Source: Nitrincola tibetensis (GTDB lineage: Bacteria > Pseudomonadota > Gammaproteobacteria > Pseudomonadales > Balneatricaceae). Taken from it: DNA of 64,000 nt. Made by a program: the position numbers and the translations under genes. The stretch lies in NCBI RefSeq assembly GCF_003284585.1, contig NZ_QKRX01000001.1, positions 1 through 64,000 on the forward strand, read 5' to 3'. The notes under the pieces were generated by a model that was not told the DNA's origin, ran no database searches, and saw only the letters and a program-made list of their open reading frames with translations. This document shows, piece after piece, positions 56,578 to 64,000 of this stretch. Each line of letters starts with the position of its first letter. Position 1 is the first letter of the stretch.

Positions 56578-56606
56578 ATTATTCGCTTTTTACGCTTAGT
56601 TGTCAA
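56578..56606 (-). promoter_or_regulatory. Sigma-70 promoter of the Met-Gln tRNA cluster
   Basis: On the minus strand a perfect TTGACA (56606-56601) and AATAAT (56583-56578) are separated by 17 bases. A G+C-rich stretch (TTGCCGCC) follows the -10, as in stringently controlled stable-RNA promoters. Confidence 0.85.
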
Positions 56607-56699
56607 TAGTCTATGTGTAAAAAACTTTAAAATGCCTTTTGGATGAAGATGAAGGGAATCAATCTGGCCCTTACTCCATCCATTATTACGGGCGTGATT

Positions 56700-57791
56700 C
56701 TATACGTTAAAGCGGAAATGAACAACATCTCCATCTTTGACAACGTAGTCTTTGCCTTCAAGACGCCATTTTCCGGCTTCTTTCGCCCCCTGTTCGCCCT
56801 TGAATTGCACGAAATCCTGGTAGGCAATTACTTCTGCACGAATAAAGCCTTTTTCAAAGTCTGTATGAATAACGGCTGCGGCTTTAGGGGCCGTGTCTCC
56901 AATTTTAATCGTCCAGGCTCTTACTTCTTTAACGCCTGCTGTAAAGTAGGTTTGTAAGCCTAAAAGCTCGTAGCCTGAGCGTATGACACGATCTAGGCCT
57001 GGTTCGTCCATGCCCATCTCTTGTAAGAACTCTAGTTTTTCTTCATCGTCTAGTTCTGCAATCTCGGATTCAAGTTTGTTGCAGATGGCAACAATGCTTG
57101 CGCCTTCTGAGGCTGCCAGTGTTCTGACAGTGTCGAGATGTGGATTGTTTTCAAATCCATCCTCTGCCACGTTAGCGATATACATCGTGGGTTTTGTTGT
57201 TAATAAATGAAAGCTTTTAATTAAGCGCAGCTCATCTTCATTAAGCTCAAGTGAGCGAGCAGGTAAGCCCTCGCTGAGATGAGGGAGTAGTTTTTCAAGC
57301 AGTGCTTTCGCGGCTACGGCTTCTTTGTCACCACCTTTTGCATTGCGCGTCACGCGTTGCAGTTGTTTTTCGACCGAGTCGAGATCAGCAAGGGCAAGCT
57401 CAAGGTTGATGGTTTCAATGTCGTTTAAAGGGTCGATCTGGTTGGCAACGTGGATAACATTGTCGTCTTCAAAGCATCTGACAACGTGAGCAATTGCATC
57501 CGTTTCACGAATGTTGGCTAGAAACTTGTTTCCAAGTCCTTCACCTTTGGATGCTCCTGCAACTAAGCCTGCTATGTCGACAAACTCCATAGTGGTGGGG
57601 ACGACGCGCTCAGGCTTAACGATTGCTGCAAGCTCATTGAGGCGAGAGTCAGGCATAGGCACAACGCCTGCGTTTGGCTCAATGGTGCAGAAGGGGAAGT
57701 TCTGAGCTTCGATGCCAGCTTTTGTTAGTGCGTTGAAAAGAGTCGACTTGCCGACGTTGGGCAGTCCGACGATACCACATTTAAAACCCAT
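56700..57791 (-). CDS. ychF: Obg-family ATPase YchF
   Basis: YchF is a ribosome-associated ATPase of the Obg group. P-loop [21 protein letters not shown] at the start, then the [11 protein letters not shown] switch, [20 protein letters not shown], and the TGS domain ending in [11 protein letters not shown]. 363 residues is standard. It follows pth by about 20 bases as in Pseudomonas. Confidence 0.97.
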   Translation of the reverse strand: MGFKCGIVGLPNVGKSTLFNALTKAGIEAQNFPFCTIEPNAGVVPMPDSRLNELAAIVKPERVVPTTMEFVDIAGLVAGASKGEGLGNKFLANIRETDAIAHVVRCFEDDNVIHVANQIDPLNDIETINLELALADLDSVEKQLQRVTRNAKGGDKEAVAAKALLEKLLPHLSEGLPARSLELNEDELRLIKSFHLLTTKPTMYIANVAEDGFENNPHLDTVRTLAASEGASIVAICNKLESEIAELDDEEKLEFLQEMGMDEPGLDRVIRSGYELLGLQTYFTAGVKEVRAWTIKIGDTAPKAAAVIHTDFEKGFIRAEVIAYQDFVQFKGEQGAKEAGKWRLEGKDYVVKDGDVVHFRFNV

Positions 57792-57812
57792 GATCAGATC
57801 CTGTATTTTTAA

Positions 57813-58400
57813 TCAGCCCTTAAAGCTGTGCAGTTGATTCATTGCTCGTTGCCACTCACCGGATACGGCTAGCGGTAAGAAGCGCAGTGCTTCATCAATA
57901 GCGGCTTGAGTTTGCAGTTGTTCGGCTTTTGGTGCTTTGGTTAATACGTAGCCAGAGACTTGGCTAGCATGGCCTGGGTGGCCGATCCCTATGCGCAAGC
58001 GATAAAAGTCTTTCGTATTGCCTAAGCGTGAGATGATGTCTCGAAGCCCATTATGGCCGCCATGTCCGCCGCTAAACTTAAGTCGAGCAGTGCCGGGTTG
58101 TAGGTCGAGTTCATCATGAGCCACTAAAATTTGATTGGCTTGAATTTTATAGAAATTTGCGAGCGCTGCAACGGATTGACCGCTCAGATTCATAAAAGTC
58201 GATGGAATGAGTAAATGAACGCTGAGGTTGTTTAGATTGACTTTCGTTGTAAATCCGTGAAAGCGTGGTTCGGGCTTGAGAGGAGAGTTGAGGTGGGCAG
58301 CAAGCTGCTCCACCAAGTCGGCGCCGGCATTGTGACGAGTATGCGCGTATTGAGTGCCTGGGTTTCCTAAGCCTACAATTAGTGCTATTTGGTCATTCAT
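57813..58400 (-). CDS. pth: Peptidyl-tRNA hydrolase
   Basis: Pth recycles peptidyl-tRNA dropped from ribosomes. Motifs: LIVGLGNPGTQYAHTRHNAG with the catalytic histidine, FMNLSGQSV, VAHDELDLQPG and GGHGGHNGLRDI. I chose ATG 58400 rather than a TTG six codons upstream. 195 residues. It is 23 bases from rplY. Confidence 0.95.
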   Translation of the reverse strand: MNDQIALIVGLGNPGTQYAHTRHNAGADLVEQLAAHLNSPLKPEPRFHGFTTKVNLNNLSVHLLIPSTFMNLSGQSVAALANFYKIQANQILVAHDELDLQPGTARLKFSGGHGGHNGLRDIISRLGNTKDFYRLRIGIGHPGHASQVSGYVLTKAPKAEQLQTQAAIDEALRFLPLAVSGEWQRAMNQLHSFKG

Positions 58401-58423
58401 GCCGGAACCTGGTGTCAAGAATC

Positions 58424-59008
58424 TTACTTCTTGGCGCCACGTGGAGCGTAGCAGTAACCGATACCTTGGTCGTGATCTTCGCCGCGACGCAATGCAACGA
58501 CTTCAACGCCTTCTGGTAAAACGATATCTGACAAGTGAGCGATTTGTCCCATTTCAATGTTGGACAGATCAACGTCTAGAACTTCTGGCAGATCTTTAGG
58601 CAAGCAAAGGATTTCAGCGGTAGAGGCTTCAGCAGCGAACTTAGCAGCGGCTTTAGAGGCAGCTGATTTTTCGAAGTTGATGAAGTTCAATGGAACCTGA
58701 ATTTTGATTTTTTGCTCATCCGCAATGCGCTGGAAGTCAACGTGCAGTACAACAGGCTTAGATGGGTGGCGCTGCAGATCTTTGATGATAACTGCTGTGT
58801 CGTTGCCGTCTAAACGTACGGTTAGAATTGAAGAATAAAAACCATCTTCTAAAAGCATACGGTATAGATCTTTACCGATAACTGAAACTGCAACCGGTGT
58901 TTCAGTTCCGTAGATGATACCTGGAACCATGCCTTGGTGACGCAGGCGGCGGCTCGCACCTTTCCCCTGATCTGCACGGCTAACTGCATTAACAATAAAC
59001 TTTGACAT
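58424..59008 (-). CDS. rplY: 50S ribosomal protein L25 (general stress protein CTC type)
   Basis: The 194-residue long form of L25 binds 5S rRNA. N-terminal part: RADQGKGASRRLRHQGMVPG and LQRHPSKPVVLHVDFQRI; the extra C-terminal CTC/TL5 domain has LPEVLDVDLSNIEMGQIAHLSDI split by usual turns. It lies between prs and pth as in Pseudomonas. Confidence 0.95.
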   Translation of the reverse strand: MSKFIVNAVSRADQGKGASRRLRHQGMVPGIIYGTETPVAVSVIGKDLYRMLLEDGFYSSILTVRLDGNDTAVIIKDLQRHPSKPVVLHVDFQRIADEQKIKIQVPLNFINFEKSAASKAAAKFAAEASTAEILCLPKDLPEVLDVDLSNIEMGQIAHLSDIVLPEGVEVVALRRGEDHDQGIGYCYAPRGAKK

Positions 59009-59142
59009 TATAAATTACCTTTTGGTGTTAAAAACTGCAAAGACTCGCGACCAAATATTTGCAGTGTTAGGTTGTCCCCTAGGGGAGTAAAGCATTAGCA
59101 ATGCTAGTGCTTTCAGGCTGAATTGCCTGTATCCGTACAGTG

Positions 59143-60084
59143 TTATCTAAACATTGCACTGATGGATTCTTCGTTGCAGACACGTCTAACGGCTTCTGCC
59201 AGCATAGGTGCTAGCGTAAGTTGACGAATCTTGCTGCATTTTTTAGCTTCAGCTGACAGTGGAATAGTATCGGTAACCACTAACTCATCTAGTTCAGAGT
59301 TCATAATATTGCTGATTGCTGGGCCGGATAAGACGGCGTGTGTAACATACGAAACAACGCGTGATGCGCCTTTTTCTTTCAGCGCTTTCGCCGCTTTGCA
59401 CAGTGTGCCTGCTGTGTCGCACATGTCGTCAACGAGGATGCATGTGCGTCCAGCAACGTCCCCAATGATATTCATTACTTGGGATTCGTTAGCACGTTCG
59501 CGGCGTTTATCAATAATTGCCAGATCACAATCCAGTTGCTTTGCCACTGCGCGTGCGCGAATAACACCGCCAACATCAGGAGACACAACCATTAGATCGG
59601 AATACTGTTGATCTACGATATCATCAAGTAAGACAGGGGAGCCGTAAACGTTGTCAACTGGAATGTCGAAAAAACCTTGGATTTGGTCAGCATGAAGATC
59701 GACGGTTAATACGCGATCAACACCAGCGCTCGTCATCATGCTTGCAACCACTTTCGCGCTGATAGGTACGCGAGTTGAGCGTGGGCGGCGATCTTGGCGG
59801 GCATAACCAAAGTATGGAACAACGGCTGTGATTCTCATGGCGGATGCGCGACGCATTGCATCTGCAAACACAATCAGTTCCATTAAGTTATCATTGGTTG
59901 GCGCACAAGTGGATTGAATAATGAACACATCCTTTCCGCGCACATTTTCTTGAATCTCAACACTGACTTCGCCATCACTAAAACGACCAACATCCGCTTT
60001 TCCTAATGGAATATCCAGGCGTTCTACCACCTTTTTTGCCAGGTCTGGATTGGCATTTCCGGTGAAGATCATCATGCTTGACAT
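59143..60084 (-). CDS. prs: Ribose-phosphate pyrophosphokinase
   Basis: Prs makes PRPP for nucleotide, histidine and NAD synthesis. Motifs: [37 protein letters not shown], and the PRPP loop [12 protein letters not shown] chose ATG 60084, which matches the Pseudomonas start and has an AAGG site; a longer frame runs toward the tRNA. 313 residues. It lies 66 bases after tRNA-Gln(CTG). Confidence 0.96.
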   Translation of the reverse strand: MSSMMIFTGNANPDLAKKVVERLDIPLGKADVGRFSDGEVSVEIQENVRGKDVFIIQSTCAPTNDNLMELIVFADAMRRASAMRITAVVPYFGYARQDRRPRSTRVPISAKVVASMMTSAGVDRVLTVDLHADQIQGFFDIPVDNVYGSPVLLDDIVDQQYSDLMVVSPDVGGVIRARAVAKQLDCDLAIIDKRRERANESQVMNIIGDVAGRTCILVDDMCDTAGTLCKAAKALKEKGASRVVSYVTHAVLSGPAISNIMNSELDELVVTDTIPLSAEAKKCSKIRQLTLAPMLAEAVRRVCNEESISAMFR

Positions 60085-60150
60085 GGGATTTACCTTCTTG
60101 ATCGTTTCTGGGTAATTGACAGATGTTGAAAGGGATTCGTTCATAGTTTT

Positions 60151-60226
60151 TGGCTGGGGTAGGAGGACTCGAACCTCCGAATGCTGGAATCAGAATCCAG
60201 TGCCTTACCAACTTGGCGATACCCCA
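60151..60226 (-). tRNA. tRNA-Gln (anticodon CTG)
   Basis: 76 bases with encoded CCA. Acceptor TGGGGTA pairs with TACCCCA, anticodon loop TTCTGAT in CTGGA/TCCAG. Located between lolB and prs. It complements the TTG-anticodon copies near 56 kb. Confidence 0.97.
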
Positions 60227-60352
60227 GTCGTCTCCTCTGCAGATAACTGCATATTTAGGAAGGGCAGTATTCTCTTTAAAATAGAGTAAAAAATCAAGTG
60301 TAAACGACAAAAAACCACTAATTTAGCGGGATTCAGGCGGTTTAGATCAGCA

Positions 60353-60931
60353 CTAGATGCGCCACTGACTCACAACAAGAGTGATGGTCAGTCCCTCCCT
60401 TTCCATACGAATGCGTCTAGGAAGCAATAGGTTAGGGTTGACTTGTTCGAAGCGGCTGGCATCAATTGTCCAGCCTGATTGTGCGAAAGAAAAACCACGT
60501 TCACTTTGATGGATTTCAAAAACCACATTAGGGTCGGGAATGCCCTTTACCCAATAAATGCCATGGCTCACTGGTAAACTCCAGCCTAACATAGCATTCA
60601 TGAGTGCTTCAGGTGAGCGAGCTGTGTAAAGTGTTTCTTCCCCAGCCACCTGCATTTCAACAAAACCAGGTCTTCCCTCTAGACGAGCGATGGATTGGTT
60701 AAATGGCCCAGCGCTGACGTTAATTTCATAATCACGCTGTTTTTGTTGCCAGTGAATCGAAACAGAATCAGATCGATCCTCCATGCGCAAGCTCATACGG
60801 CCTTCAAGTATCCAGTCGCTTAAATCGTAAGCAGGCTGCTGTGCCTGCATGCTTTCAGGTAGGAGAGGAGGCTTGCTGCTACAACCTCCAAGTAGAAATA
60901 AAAACAAGGTTAAAATTAAAAGATGGCGCAC
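60353..60931 (-). CDS. lolB: Outer-membrane lipoprotein receptor LolB
   Basis: LolB receives lipoproteins from LolA and inserts them in the outer membrane. Signal peptide with lipobox LGGC (cysteine 17), then WILEGRMSLRMEDRSDSVSI and YWVKGIPDP, typical of the family. 192 residues. It follows the TPR lipoprotein by three bases. ispE, which normally follows lolB, is absent: the next 126 bases hold no gene. Confidence 0.92.
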   Translation of the reverse strand: MRHLLILTLFLFLLGGCSSKPPLLPESMQAQQPAYDLSDWILEGRMSLRMEDRSDSVSIHWQQKQRDYEINVSAGPFNQSIARLEGRPGFVEMQVAGEETLYTARSPEALMNAMLGWSLPVSHGIYWVKGIPDPNVVFEIHQSERGFSFAQSGWTIDASRFEQVNPNLLLPRRIRMEREGLTITLVVSQWRI

Positions 60932-60934
60932 AGT

Positions 60935-62650
60935 TTACTGGACCCTAATTTTTTCAGCGGCATTCAGCAGATGTCGGTCATCTGGATTGTCGCGTAAGTG
61001 ATTCAATAAGAGCTCTTCTGCTGCATCCTGCTGACCTAGCTCGGATAAAACTCGAATTAAATGAGCGGCCACTTCTGTATCAGGATACAGCAGATAAGCT
61101 CGTTGTAAGTAAGAGAGCGACTCTTGTAATCGGCCTAATTTAAACAAAACCCATCCCATTGAATCTAAAATAGCGGGATCGTCAGGTTTCTGTTCCAGCG
61201 CAGCTTGAATGAGTTGGTATGCTCTGTCGTAATCGTTTGTGTGTAATAACAGGCTGTATCCAAGTGCGTTCTGAATCATCGCACTACTCGGATCCAGTGA
61301 TAGTGCTTTTTCTAAGTCAGCTAACATAAGGCTTGACTGCTGGTCATCATACAGTAAGGCACGGGTATAGAGTAACCGAGTATCGCTTGGGTGAATGCGA
61401 ATAGCTTCCGATAGATGTTTTACGGCTTCTTGGTAAAAATCATATTGGGTGAGCCAGTTTGAAAGAAGAATGGTGAGATCTGTCGAGTATTCTGGCTGAG
61501 TATCTTGCGCTAGCGCGATGGTATTAACCACGTCGTTTAGGTATTCACTTGTATTGTATAGCTCAAGCAGACGTGCGCGTGACTGTAGAAAAGTTGAACC
61601 TCCCCCCACAGCTTGGTAATGCGACATAGCTAGCTCTCGCTGGCCTTGTAGTTGAGCAATATGGCCTAGATAAAATTGTACCTCTTGCATGTCAGGGTAC
61701 AGTTCCACTAACCGATTTAAAAGGCTTTGGCTTAGATCGAGTCGTTGATGGTCTAGTAGCAACAATGCAAAATAGATATGGAGTTCGGGATCATCAGTAT
61801 GATCATCCAGCAGGTCATTAATTAATTTTTCTGCTTGGTTTGCTCGGTTGCTCAGTAAAAGTAGTTGTGCATATTGAATTCGAATTTGTTGTTGGTGTGG
61901 GTGGCGAGAGTGAGTCTCTTGTACGAGTTGCAGGGCTTCATTAAGCCGCTCTTGTTGACGAAGAAGCTCTGCTTTTTGCAAAATCAATGGTGGATAATAG
62001 GGCGTGTGAGCTAAGCCTTGATCAAACGTTCGCATGGCCATGTCAGCATTGTTTTCGCGCAGATACAAAAGACCAAGTGCAAGATGAATGTCGGAACGTG
62101 TTGGTTGTTCCTGTAGCGTAGCCGTAAGTAATCGAATGTATTCACGCGCAACTTCGGCACTCAGGGATTCACTCTGAGAGCTGACCAGCATTAAGATGTC
62201 TGATTGTGGATCATTGATGACTTCGCGCAGTAAAGGCAAGGCCTCACTGAAACGTCTTTCATGCAATAGAATGCTGGCCACTAAATGTTTAGGTTCGGCT
62301 GCACTGGGGTCTGCAGCTGACCACAGGCGAGCAGCTGTAATAACGGCTTCGCTATTACGTAAAAACTGAGCAATACGTGTGGCGCGTTCAGCCACAGCGG
62401 CATCTTGGGTTAGATGCGCTTGACGTAGGTAGCGCTCAAGGGCTTCATCATAGTATCCAAAGCGTCCCCCCATTTCGGCAACCAGTAAGTCGTAAAGCGT
62501 TTCGCGATTGAGTTGTCCGGGTAGGTAGACGACGGGTTCGAGAGGAATATCGTTAATTAATTCAGCCATTGACTGATCATGAGTGTCAACTCGGCTTGCG
62601 CAACCGGTCAGCATCAATGCGCTAAATAATGCTGCCAAAAACATTTTCAT
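60935..62650 (-). CDS. TPR-repeat lipoprotein
   Basis: A 571-residue lipoprotein (lipobox LTGC, cysteine 17) made mostly of tetratricopeptide repeats, for example DIHLALGLLYLRENNADMA and PAILDSMGWVLFKLGRLQES near the C-terminus. The homologue in Pseudomonas lies in the same place between hemA and lolB. TPR lipoproteins act as scaffolds in the envelope; the partner is unknown. It is divergent from hemA across 212 bases that must hold both promoters. Confidence 0.85.
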   Translation of the reverse strand: MKMFLAALFSALMLTGCASRVDTHDQSMAELINDIPLEPVVYLPGQLNRETLYDLLVAEMGGRFGYYDEALERYLRQAHLTQDAAVAERATRIAQFLRNSEAVITAARLWSAADPSAAEPKHLVASILLHERRFSEALPLLREVINDPQSDILMLVSSQSESLSAEVAREYIRLLTATLQEQPTRSDIHLALGLLYLRENNADMAMRTFDQGLAHTPYYPPLILQKAELLRQQERLNEALQLVQETHSRHPHQQQIRIQYAQLLLLSNRANQAEKLINDLLDDHTDDPELHIYFALLLLDHQRLDLSQSLLNRLVELYPDMQEVQFYLGHIAQLQGQRELAMSHYQAVGGGSTFLQSRARLLELYNTSEYLNDVVNTIALAQDTQPEYSTDLTILLSNWLTQYDFYQEAVKHLSEAIRIHPSDTRLLYTRALLYDDQQSSLMLADLEKALSLDPSSAMIQNALGYSLLLHTNDYDRAYQLIQAALEQKPDDPAILDSMGWVLFKLGRLQESLSYLQRAYLLYPDTEVAAHLIRVLSELGQQDAAEELLLNHLRDNPDDRHLLNAAEKIRVQ

Positions 62651-62862
62651 CTACACACAGTCCTCTGTATTCACGGATTTTAACACTATAGAGTAACTCA
62701 GTAAGGCTTGTCGATTGATACATCGACCATTTTATTACGCAGATGTCTAAGGCTTGGTTTGCTCACAGGTGGTATGCGTCGTTCAATTGACTTAATCCTT
62801 GCAAGGGAAAGGTGTATGATTGGCGACTTAATTTTAGGTTGTTAGGTAGTGTATCTTTCCTT

Positions 62863-64000
62863 ATGGCATTGCTGGCGTTAGGTATTAATCATAAAACAGC
62901 ACCTGTGGAGGTGCGTGAGCGTGTTGCTTTTGCTCCAGAAAAACTGGCGCAAGCGCTGCATGATGCGCAGCTTAAAGCAGGCTTGCAAGAGATTGCAATC
63001 TTATCAACCTGCAATCGGACTGAGTTGTATTGTTGCACGCATCAAACGTCTCACGAAGAGCTGATCCATTGGTTAGCGTATTATCATGCGCTCAGCCCAG
63101 ACTCATTGCGTCAATGTATGTACCTGCATCAAAATGATGCAGCCGCACGACACATGATGAGAGTGGCCAGTGGTTTGGATTCGCTGGTACTAGGTGAACC
63201 TCAGATCTTGGGGCAGCTTAAGTCCGCTTATAGTATTGCTCAAGAAGAAGGTTTGGTCGGAGCAGAATTGGGGCGTTTGTTTAGGCATACTTTTACGATT
63301 GCTAAAAAAGTAAGAACCCAAACGGCGATTGGGCAAAATCCCGTATCCGTGGCGTATGCTGCAGTTAGCATGGCTCAACATATTTTTGCTGATTTAAGTG
63401 AAAGTAAAGCGCTGTTAATTGGAGCTGGCGAAACCATTGAGCTGGTCGCACGGCATTTGCATCGTGCAGGTGTGCGTAGCATTACGGTCGCAAATCGTAC
63501 ACTGCCGCGTGCATTAGATTTGGCCAGTCTTTTTGATGGAAAAGCCATTGCATTAGGTGATATTCCTGATGCTTTGTCTCATGCCGATATTGTCATTTCT
63601 TCAACGGCAAGTCAGTTGCCTATTTTGGGTAAGGGTGCCGTTGAAGCCGCCTTGAAAAAACGTAAACACCGCCCAATTTTTATGGTAGACATTGCGGTGC
63701 CAAGGGACATAGAAGCCCAGGTTGGTGACCTTGAGGATGTCTATCTTTATACGGTAGATGATCTTAAAGAAGTCATTGAAGAAAATCAGCGTGGACGAGA
63801 GTCGGCCGCGCGTGAGGCGCAAACTCTCATCGACCAAGGCACTGATGAGTTTATGCGACAACTTCGTGAATTGGATGCTGTGGATACGCTCACCGCTTTG
63901 CGAGAGCACGGACATGCGATTTGTGAAGATGCGTTGCAAAAAGCATTAAAGCAACTTCATGCCGGAAAGCCCGCAGAAGAAGTGTTGCAGGTGATGGCGC
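62863..64000 (+). CDS. hemA: Glutamyl-tRNA reductase (cut by window edge)
   Basis: HemA reduces glutamyl-tRNA to glutamate-1-semialdehyde, the first step of haem synthesis. It starts [20 protein letters not shown], with the catalytic cysteine in [11 protein letters not shown], the substrate site [16 protein letters not shown] and the NADPH domain [17 protein letters not shown]. 379 codons are present, and the gene runs off the right edge, so about 40-50 codons are missing. prfA probably follows. Confidence 0.96.
   Translation, partial: MALLALGINHKTAPVEVRERVAFAPEKLAQALHDAQLKAGLQEIAILSTCNRTELYCCTHQTSHEELIHWLAYYHALSPDSLRQCMYLHQNDAAARHMMRVASGLDSLVLGEPQILGQLKSAYSIAQEEGLVGAELGRLFRHTFTIAKKVRTQTAIGQNPVSVAYAAVSMAQHIFADLSESKALLIGAGETIELVARHLHRAGVRSITVANRTLPRALDLASLFDGKAIALGDIPDALSHADIVISSTASQLPILGKGAVEAALKKRKHRPIFMVDIAVPRDIEAQVGDLEDVYLYTVDDLKEVIEENQRGRESAAREAQTLIDQGTDEFMRQLRELDAVDTLTALREHGHAICEDALQKALKQLHAGKPAEEVLQVMA

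Overview
The window is chromosomal DNA of a gammaproteobacterium, most likely a marine or halophilic member of the Oceanospirillales/Pseudomonadales side of the class. The main evidence is gene order shared with Pseudomonas: serB next to a FimX-type protein, the block hemA / TPR lipoprotein / lolB / tRNA-Gln / prs / rplY / pth / ychF, the block proA-nadD-rsfS-rlmH-mrdA-rodA-rlpA-dacA-ybeD-lipB, and queA-tgt-yajC-secD-secF. Genus assignment is not possible from the sequence alone.

Layout. 1-2.0 kb: a worn segment with a cut-off gene end, a diguanylate cyclase reduced to its two ends, an FAD oxidoreductase and the first 51 recognisable codons of an alternative oxidase. 2.0-4.1 kb: an AI-2E/PerM family permease facing three small YqjD/E/K-like membrane proteins. 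4.3-12.5 kb: a tightly overlapping minus-strand operon for a multisubunit Mrp-type cation/proton antiporter with three ND5/MrpD-like subunits and an MbhD-MnhB fusion, preceded by chaN-like and unknown genes. 12.6-17.0 kb: parC and a YtjB/AhpA-like membrane protein with a cyclase-like tail. 17.1-26.0 kb: proline/NAD/ribosome/cell-elongation/lipoate operon. 26.1-28.3 kb: a DUF1538 membrane protein, a PII-like protein and a CBS protein. 28.6-34.9 kb: trkA-trkH, a CNNM/CBS protein, an AEC transporter, aroQ and an RluF-like pseudouridine synthase. 35.1-36.6 kb: a tandem glycine riboswitch in front of a DadA-like dehydrogenase. 36.8-38.7 kb: minCDE. 38.8-44.3 kb: two GGDEF-EAL proteins and a histidine phosphatase. 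44.5-53.9 kb: tRNA-Leu, queA, tgt, yajC, secDF, rnr and serB. 54.0-64.0 kb: the FimX-like protein, a duplicated Met-Gln tRNA cassette, ychF, pth, rplY, prs, tRNA-Gln(CTG), lolB, the TPR lipoprotein and the start of hemA.

Themes. Most genes are conserved housekeeping genes in conserved neighbourhoods. The less ordinary parts are the gene remnants at the left end, the unusual subunit make-up of the antiporter (one ND5-like subunit has lost a conserved membrane glutamate), the DUF1538/PII-like/CBS operon (the best candidate for an uncharacterised regulated transport system), the glycine riboswitch on an amino-acid dehydrogenase gene, a c-type-haem-motif GGDEF-EAL sensor with an FNR-like site upstream, and several breaks in otherwise conserved order (no ispE, lipA or mltB in their usual slots). 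No CRISPR array, prophage, insertion sequence or complete mobile element was seen.
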